From positions 1 through 11,267 of the forward strand of contig DATGMP010000119.1 in NCBI GenBank assembly GCA_035293565.1: 11,267 nt of DNA, read 5' to 3'. The notes below the pieces were generated by a model, which made no database searches, was not told the DNA's origin, and was given only the letters and a program-made list of their open reading frames with translations. Origin of the DNA: DATGMP01 sp035293565 (lineage in GTDB: Bacteria > Pseudomonadota > Alphaproteobacteria > BOG-932 > Roseiterribacteraceae). Both the position numbers and the translations under genes were made by a program. Positions 6,957 to 11,267 of the stretch are shown here, one piece after another. The number at the start of each line of letters is the position of its first letter. The stretch's first letter is position 1.

Positions 6957-7047
6957 TCATCCCTCCCGTCAGGCGCAAAAGGGCAATATCCAAGCGGCGC
7001 GCTTTGGTGTAGTGGGCTCGCCTATCACTCACTTATCGGAAGAGATC

Positions 7048-7401
7048 ATGGCGAATATCAGGCGCATTCAGGTCGGCCCGCGGCTCAGCCAGGCGGTCGT
7101 GCACGGTGATACGGTCTACCTTGCGGGACAGGTTGCGCAGACGAATTCAGGCAAGTCGGTGACCGAGCAGACCAACGAGATTTTGGCGCGGATCGACGGC
7201 CTTCTGGCCGAGGCGGGCACCGATAAAACCAAGCTTCTCAGTGCCAATATCTATATCGTCGACCTTGCGACCTTCGCCGACATGAACGCGGTGTGGGATG
7301 CTTGGCTGCCTGCCGGCCAGGCGCCGGCCCGCACGACCATTCAGGCCAACCTCGCCGCGCCCGGCTATGCCGTCGAGATCGGCGTGGTGGCGGCGATCTG
7401 A
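7048..7401 (+). CDS. RidA family protein (reactive enamine/imine deaminase type)
   Basis: This 117-residue protein belongs to the RidA/YER057c/UK114 family, trimeric cytoplasmic proteins that hydrolyse reactive enamines and imines released by PLP enzymes. The family core is visible in VYLAGQVAQ (23-31), ANIYIVDLATFADMN (66-80) and PARTTIQANL (93-102). R95 in PART and E110 in VEIG match the active-site Arg105 and Glu120 of E. coli RidA, so deaminase activity is plausible. It is slightly shorter than E. coli RidA (128). GGAAGAG precedes ATG 7048; the frame is open further upstream but overlaps the beta-lactamase start, so the short form is preferred. The VOC gene starts two bases after its stop, which suggests a coupled pair. 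Some sub-families with this fold have other roles in catabolic clusters. Confidence 0.92.
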   Translation: MANIRRIQVGPRLSQAVVHGDTVYLAGQVAQTNSGKSVTEQTNEILARIDGLLAEAGTDKTKLLSANIYIVDLATFADMNAVWDAWLPAGQAPARTTIQANLAAPGYAVEIGVVAAI

Positions 7402-7403
7402 TC

Positions 7404-7874
7404 ATGTCCGGGCGCATCAACGGCATCCACCATGTCGCTCTGTCGGTGCCCGATCTAGAGACGGCGCGTGCCTTTTATGTCGGCCTTCTCGGCTTCGAGG
7501 AGGATACCAGGGGCGAATGGCGCAAGGGCTCGGCGATGGTGGATGCCGTCATGGGCCTGAAGGACAGCAGCGGCCGTTCGATGTTGGTCCGCGCCGGCAA
7601 CATCTTTCTCGAATTCTTCGAATTCGTAACGCCCGAGCCGCCGCCCCAGGATCCCGACCGGCCGGTCTCGCATTACGGTTACACACACCTGGCGCTCGAC
7701 GTTACCGACATGGCGTCGGTGCATGCGCGGCTCGCGGCGGCAGGCATGCGTTTCCTTACCACGCCTCAGACCGGCTATGGCGTCGGCACCACTTACGGCC
7801 GCGACCCCTTTGGCAATGTGATCGAGCTGCAGGAGATACACGAAGAAAGCTACGTGAAGCGGGTGCCGCTATAG
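7404..7874 (+). CDS. VOC superfamily protein (glyoxalase/bleomycin resistance/dioxygenase fold)
   Basis: This 156-residue protein has two paired beta-alpha-beta-beta-beta modules of the vicinal oxygen chelate fold. Module one starts GIHHVALSVPDLETARAFY and ends near FLEFFEF; module two starts YTHLALDV and ends GRDPFGNVIELQE. Likely metal ligands are H10, E70 (or E73), H95 and E141, the usual four positions, so a metal-dependent enzyme is likely. Possible activities include glyoxalase, epimerase, isomerase or small dioxygenase; the sequence does not decide. It is too short for a classical two-domain extradiol dioxygenase. The ATG at 7404 begins two bases after the RidA stop with only a weak binding site, so translation is probably coupled to ridA. 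The ferritin-like gene follows after 61 bases in the same direction. Confidence 0.9.
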   Translation: MSGRINGIHHVALSVPDLETARAFYVGLLGFEEDTRGEWRKGSAMVDAVMGLKDSSGRSMLVRAGNIFLEFFEFVTPEPPPQDPDRPVSHYGYTHLALDVTDMASVHARLAAAGMRFLTTPQTGYGVGTTYGRDPFGNVIELQEIHEESYVKRVPL

Positions 7875-7886
7875 AATCGAGAGCGG

Positions 7887-7912
7887 GAAACGGAAGTCGC
7901 CCGATCTTTGTT
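7887..7912 (+). promoter_or_regulatory. Weak candidate EcfG-type (general stress) promoter before the ferritin-like gene
   Basis: GAAAC, 17 bases, then TGTT matches the alphaproteobacterial EcfG pattern GGAAC-N17-CGTT at seven of nine positions. Transcription would start near 7919, just before the strong AAGGAGGG binding site at 7921-7928. The match is imperfect and could be chance. Confidence 0.25.
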
Positions 7913-7935
7913 CATGCGAGAAGGAGGGACGGAAA

Positions 7936-8400
7936 ATGCCAAATCTCGATAAGCAGCGCGTCATCGGTCTGCTCAATCGAATCCTGGAGAGCGAACTAGC
8001 CGGTGTCGTCCGCTATACGCATTATTCCTTGCTCGTATTTGGTCATAACCGCATTCCGATCGTGTCCTGGCTCAATGATCAGGCGATGGAGGCTATGGCT
8101 CATGCGCGCAGCGCCGGTGAGATGATCACGACGTTGGGCGCTTATCCATCGCTCGGCATCGGCCCTCTGCTGGATTCACACAAGACGGATATCGGAGCCA
8201 TCCTGCGTGAATCGCTGGAATCGGAGGCACAAGCGCTCGCCCTCTACAAGGAACTGTTCACGGTCGTCGAAGGCCACTCGGTCATGTTGGAGGAATATGC
8301 ACGGCAGATGATCTACGCCGAGGAACAGCATGCCGCGGAGGTCGACAAGATGCTCCGCAAGCCCGGCGAAACGGCCGTGTCGGCGCACGCTCCCGTCTAA
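7936..8400 (+). CDS. Ferritin-like / bacterioferritin family di-iron protein
   Basis: This 154-residue, four-helix-bundle protein is of the ferritin-like superfamily, close to bacterioferritins in length and motif order. Candidate iron ligands are E20 (helix A, SELAGVVRYTHY), E52 with H56 (helix B, MEAMAHA), E97 (helix C, LESEAQAL) and E129 with H132 (helix D, YAEEQH). The helix D pair has the usual E-x2-H spacing, but helix B shows E-x3-H, unlike E51-x2-H54 of E. coli Bfr. Iron oxidation and storage or protection from peroxide are the expected roles. Haem binding cannot be judged. AAGGAGGG gives a strong ribosome binding site. It follows ridA-VOC on the same strand and converges on katG, which fits an iron and peroxide stress setting. 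Confidence 0.87.
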   Translation: MPNLDKQRVIGLLNRILESELAGVVRYTHYSLLVFGHNRIPIVSWLNDQAMEAMAHARSAGEMITTLGAYPSLGIGPLLDSHKTDIGAILRESLESEAQALALYKELFTVVEGHSVMLEEYARQMIYAEEQHAAEVDKMLRKPGETAVSAHAPV

Positions 8401-8412
8401 TGGAGCGTGCGC
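8383..8412. terminator. Perfect 11-bp hairpin between convergent ferritin-like gene and katG
   Basis: GCGCACGCTCC (8383-8393) and GGAGCGTGCGC (8402-8412) form a perfect 11-bp, GC-rich stem with an eight-base loop. The TAA stop of the ferritin-like gene lies in the loop. The hairpin ends ten bases past the katG stop. It is placed to end transcription from both sides, although no clean U-tract follows. Confidence 0.6.
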
Positions 8413-8422
8413 TTCGCGATTC

Positions 8423-10591
8423 TCAGACCAGATCGAACCGGTCGAGGTTCATCACCTTGCTCCAGGCCGCGACGAAGTCCTTCACGAACTTCTCCTGCGA
8501 GTCTGCTGAGCCATAGACTTCCGCAAGCGCGCGCAGCTGCGCGTGCGAGCCGAATATCAGGTCCGCGCGGGTGGCGGTCCATTTGATCGTCTGCGTCTTC
8601 CGGTCGCGTCCCTCATAGACTTCGTCGGACGCGGCAGAGGGCTGCCACTCCGTTCGCATGTCGAGCAGGTTGACGAAGAAGTCGTTTGTCAGTGTTTCCG
8701 GCCGATTGGTGAAGACGCCGTGTTTCGACTGTCTTGCATTCGCGCCCAGCACGCGCAGCCCACCAACCAGAGCCGTCATCTCGGGCGCGCTCAGCGTCAG
8801 CAATTGTGCTCGATCGACCAGCGCCTCCTCCGGGGCCATGAGCTGCTGGCCGCGATAGTAGTTACGGAAACCGTCAGCGATCGGTTCGAGCGGGGCGAAG
8901 GATTGCGCGTCGGTTTGGTCCTGCGAGGCATCCATGCGCCCGGGCGTGAAGGGCGCTTTCACGTCGGTGCCCGCCACCTTCGCCGCCTTTTCGATCGCCG
9001 CGGCGCCGCCGAGCACGATCAGGTCGGCGAGAGAGACTTTCTTGCCGCCGCCGGCAGAAGCGTTGAACTCTTTCTGGATGGCTTCGAGCTTCTGCAACAC
9101 GGTCGCAAGCTGGGCAGGCTGGTTGACCTCCCAATCCTTCTGCGGCGAAAGACGGATCCGCGCGCCGTTGGCGCCGCCGCGCTTGTCGGAGCCGCGGAAC
9201 GTCGATGCCGACGCCCAGGCGGTGGAGACGAGCTGCGATACAGTGAGGCCCGAAGCGAGGATCTTCGCTTTCAGCGACTCGATATCTTTTTCGTCGATCA
9301 ATTTGTGATCCACGGCCGGAATCGGGTCCTGCCAGATCAGCGTCTCCTTTGGGACCAGCGGTCCGAGATAGCGCTGGATCGGGCCCATGTCGCGGTGCGT
9401 GAGCTTGAACCAGGCCTGCGCGAACGCGTCCGCGAACTGTTCGGGGTGTTCGTAGAAGCGCCGCGAGATTTTCTCGTAGGCCGGGTCGAAACGCAGTGAC
9501 AGGTCCGTCGTCAGCATGGTCGGCACATGCTTCTTCGATGTGTCGTAGGCGTCGGGAATCGTCGCTTCGGCATTCTTCGCCTTCCACTGATAGGCCCCCG
9601 CCGGGCTCTTGGTCAGCTCCCATTCGTATTTGAACAGATTGTCGAAGAAGTGATTGCTCCACTTGGTCGGCGTATCACTCCAGATGACTTCCGGGCCCCC
9701 CGTTATGGCATCGGCACCGACGCCCGTTCCGTGCTTGCTCTTCCAGCCGAGGCCCTGATCCTCGATGAGCGCGCCTTCCGGCTCCGGACCGAGGAAGGAT
9801 GGATCGCCCGCGCCGTGAGTCTTCCCGAAGCTGTGGCCGCCGGCGATGAGCGCCACCGTCTCTTCGTCATCCATCGCCATGCGGGCGAAGGTCTCGCGAA
9901 TGTCGTGTGCCGCCGCGATCGGATCGGGCTTGCCGTTCGGCCCTTCCGGGTTGACGTAGATCAATCCCATCTGGACAGCGCCGAGCGGATTCTGAAGCTG
10001 GCGTTCGCCGCTGTAGCGCTCGTCTCCCAGCCACGTCCGTTCGGGGCCCCAATAGAGCTCTTCAGGCTCCCAGGTGTCCGCCCGGCCGCCGCCGAAGCCG
10101 AACGTCTTGAAACCCATCGATTCCAGCGCGACGTTTCCGGCGAGAATGAAGAGGTCTGCCCAAGAGAGCTTGCGGCCGTATTTCTGCTTGATCGGCCAAA
10201 GCAGCCGCCGCGCCTTATCGAGGTTGGCGTTGTCGGGCCAGCTGTTGAGCGGCGCGAAACGCTGCTGCCCGCCGCCCGCTCCGCCGCGGCCGTCGGCGAT
10301 GCGGTACGTGCCCGCGCTGTGCCACGCCAGGCGGATGAACAGGCCGCCATAATGGCCGAAATCGGCCGGCCACCAATCCTGCGAGTCCGTCATCAATGCA
10401 TGTAGATCCTTGATGACGGCGTCGAGATCGAGGCTCCCGAATTCCTTGGCGTAGTCAAACGCTTCGCCCATCGGATTGGATTTGGCGGAATGCTGGTGGA
10501 GCACCGACAGATCCAACTGGTTCGGCCACCAGTCGCGGTTCGTGCGCCCGCGGTTTCCGCCCGAAAATGGGCACTTGCTCTCGTTCGACAT
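8423..10591 (-). CDS. katG: Catalase-peroxidase KatG
   Basis: This 722-residue bifunctional haem enzyme breaks down hydrogen peroxide by catalase and broad peroxidase activity. Distal haem residues R87, W90 and H91 are in RLAWHSAG, and the proximal haem ligand H253 is in GGHSFGKTHG. W90, Y212 (in MGLIYVNPEG) and M238 (in ARMAMDD) form the Met-Tyr-Trp cross-link that gives KatG its catalase activity. Each position equals the M. tuberculosis residue minus 17, so the core is colinear. The two-domain (duplicated peroxidase) length is normal. The start at 10591 (MSNESKCPF) has GGAGAG upstream; an ATG 23 codons earlier lies in the promoter and is rejected. It is transcribed alone, with a Fur/PerR-like operator over its promoter and a hairpin after its end. 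The upstream helicase gene runs in the same direction. Confidence 0.98.
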   Translation of the reverse strand: MSNESKCPFSGGNRGRTNRDWWPNQLDLSVLHQHSAKSNPMGEAFDYAKEFGSLDLDAVIKDLHALMTDSQDWWPADFGHYGGLFIRLAWHSAGTYRIADGRGGAGGGQQRFAPLNSWPDNANLDKARRLLWPIKQKYGRKLSWADLFILAGNVALESMGFKTFGFGGGRADTWEPEELYWGPERTWLGDERYSGERQLQNPLGAVQMGLIYVNPEGPNGKPDPIAAAHDIRETFARMAMDDEETVALIAGGHSFGKTHGAGDPSFLGPEPEGALIEDQGLGWKSKHGTGVGADAITGGPEVIWSDTPTKWSNHFFDNLFKYEWELTKSPAGAYQWKAKNAEATIPDAYDTSKKHVPTMLTTDLSLRFDPAYEKISRRFYEHPEQFADAFAQAWFKLTHRDMGPIQRYLGPLVPKETLIWQDPIPAVDHKLIDEKDIESLKAKILASGLTVSQLVSTAWASASTFRGSDKRGGANGARIRLSPQKDWEVNQPAQLATVLQKLEAIQKEFNASAGGGKKVSLADLIVLGGAAAIEKAAKVAGTDVKAPFTPGRMDASQDQTDAQSFAPLEPIADGFRNYYRGQQLMAPEEALVDRAQLLTLSAPEMTALVGGLRVLGANARQSKHGVFTNRPETLTNDFFVNLLDMRTEWQPSAASDEVYEGRDRKTQTIKWTATRADLIFGSHAQLRALAEVYGSADSQEKFVKDFVAAWSKVMNLDRFDLV

Positions 10592-10628
10592 GGTTCTCTC
10601 CGATCGTGTCCAGTGTCGCCTATGAGAA

Positions 10629-10643
10629 TTAGAATTATTCCAA
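10629..10643. promoter_or_regulatory. Putative Fur-superfamily (PerR/Irr/Fur-type) operator of katG
   Basis: TTAGAAT-T-ATTCCAA is a 7-1-7 inverted repeat with one mismatched pair. The 7-1-7 layout and A/T-rich half-sites match operators of the Fur superfamily, especially PerR boxes and the iron control element of Irr. It covers the proposed -10 of katG, so a bound protein would block transcription. Which regulator binds is inferred. Confidence 0.5.
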
Positions 10644-10660
10644 TATAATAAGATCGTCAA
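10632..10660 (-). promoter_or_regulatory. Candidate katG promoter
   Basis: On the minus strand, TTGACG (10655-10660) is followed after 17 bases by TAATTC (10632-10637). The -35 matches at five of six positions; the -10 is weaker, as often seen where a regulator is needed. The stretch is strikingly A/T-rich for this genome. Confidence 0.5.
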
Positions 10661-10706
10661 GCCTCGTGTGGCCGGTCTGTCGCGGGGATGAAGGATTGGA
10701 TGAGAG

Positions 10707-11267
10707 CTAAACCAGTCCCGTCGCTTCCCTGATCAGCTGTTCCTCGGCCTCGGCCAGCAGATGATCGCGCGCTTCGCCGGAGACGCTTTCCCGGCCGATT
10801 TCGAGCAGTACGGGCACCGCCAGCGGCGACACCCGATCCAGGCGTTGCAACGTGATGCGCCGCTTCACCCGCTTCAACAGATCCGCGACGCGCGCGACAT
10901 CGGTGAGGCCGCGCGCGGCGTCGGCGCGGGTGGCGCGCAGCAGAATGTGATCGGGCTCGTGCTTGCGCAGAACGTCGTAGATCAGATCCGAGCCGAAGGT
11001 GACCTGGCGTGTATTCTTGCGCTGCCCCGGATGGTTGCGCTCGATCAGGCCGGCAATCACCGCGACAGTGCGGAAGGTGCGTTTGAGCAGGCTCGAATCC
11101 TCCATCCAGGCTTCGAGATCGTCGCCCAACAGATCCTCCTCGAACAGCTTCGCGACCGTCTCGTCGGAGACGGGCTTCAGCGACCAGACGCCGATCACAT
11201 AATCCGTTGCGACGAAGCCCAGCGGCTTGAGGCCCATGCGCTCCATGCGGCGCGTGAGCAGCATGCC
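10707..11267 (-). CDS. Lhr-like ligase-associated DEXH-box helicase, C-terminal part (5' end outside window)
   Basis: Only the last 186 codons are present; the gene enters from the right edge. The sequence matches the C-terminal region of large Lhr-like helicases, including LKPLGFVATDY, IAGLIERNHPGQRK, VTFGSDLIYDVLRKHEPDHILLRATR (in two parts), and the RLDRVSPLAVPVLLEIGRE segment near the end. This segment pattern is typical of the ligase-associated DEXH helicase that often sits beside an ATP-dependent DNA ligase, an exonuclease-like metallo-beta-lactamase protein and a phosphoesterase. These are predicted to act in DNA repair. The helicase motor lies outside, so ATPase motifs cannot be checked. 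The stop is followed by 115 bases before the katG start, including the katG promoter. The assignment rests on remembered family sequence. Confidence 0.8.
   Translation of the reverse strand, partial: GMLLTRRMERMGLKPLGFVATDYVIGVWSLKPVSDETVAKLFEEDLLGDDLEAWMEDSSLLKRTFRTVAVIAGLIERNHPGQRKNTRQVTFGSDLIYDVLRKHEPDHILLRATRADAARGLTDVARVADLLKRVKRRITLQRLDRVSPLAVPVLLEIGRESVSGEARDHLLAEAEEQLIREATGLV

Noticed and set aside
6039..7109. Plus-strand open frame of about 356 codons opposite the beta-lactamase
   Set aside because: It is a codon-bias shadow of the beta-lactamase gene, which has all catalytic motifs on the minus strand.
7404..7874. VOC protein as an extradiol ring-cleavage dioxygenase feeding the hydrolase
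   Set aside because: It is about half the length of typical enzymes of that kind and lies almost 3 kb away next to ridA; a different VOC role is at least as likely.
8543..10405. Long plus-strand open frames opposite katG
   Set aside because: They are shadows of a GC-rich gene: no binding sites, no recognisable domains and arginine-rich low-complexity composition.
10592..10660. N-terminal extension of KatG by 23 residues from an ATG at 10660
   Set aside because: It covers the promoter and operator, has no ribosome binding site and is not part of the KatG family sequence; ATG 10591 has GGAGAG before it.

Overview
The window is high-GC bacterial chromosome with closely packed genes on both strands. 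Protein types and codon use suggest an alphaproteobacterium, most likely a sphingomonad. This is an inference from gene content: a FAT-GUY-type single-domain response regulator, a catabolic-type gene set, an OpgC-like acyltransferase and a ligase-associated DEXH helicase. No rRNA, tRNA, CRISPR array, insertion sequence or phage gene was seen. Two genes run off the ends: a molybdopterin oxidoreductase at the left edge and the helicase at the right edge.

Left part (1-1410): the N-terminal third of a [4Fe-4S]/molybdopterin oxidoreductase on the minus strand, with a good sigma70-like promoter upstream. Next is a stand-alone CheY-like response regulator on the plus strand. A 57-codon reading frame of unknown function, with its own ribosome binding site, converges on the regulator and overlaps its end by 13 bases.

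Middle part (1500-5863): genes that look like catabolic or detoxification enzymes. A nu-class-like glutathione transferase is translationally coupled (ATGA) to a SnoaL/LinA-like NTF2-fold protein. Divergent from them is a luciferase-like flavin monooxygenase. Convergent with that is a meta-cleavage-product-type alpha/beta hydrolase with an intact Ser-Asp-His triad. No full-size ring-cleavage dioxygenase lies in the window, so the substrate is unknown. An OpgC-family membrane acyltransferase lies upstream of the hydrolase on the same strand.

Right part (6099-11267): a class A beta-lactamase with a twin-arginine-type signal and a longer beta3-beta4 loop. Divergent from it is a RidA-VOC gene pair followed by a ferritin-like protein. 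A perfect 11-bp hairpin separates the ferritin gene from the convergent katG. The katG promoter carries a 7-1-7 inverted repeat of the Fur/PerR/Irr type overlapping its -10 box, a plausible peroxide- or iron-responsive operator. Behind katG is the C-terminal end of an Lhr-like, ligase-associated helicase. Ferritin-like protein, RidA and KatG together make this half look like an oxidative and metabolite-stress region.

I see no clearly new multi-gene defence or mobile system. The most rewarding points to check are the katG operator, the beta-lactamase loop, the small convergent gene, and the GST/SnoaL/LLM/hydrolase set.
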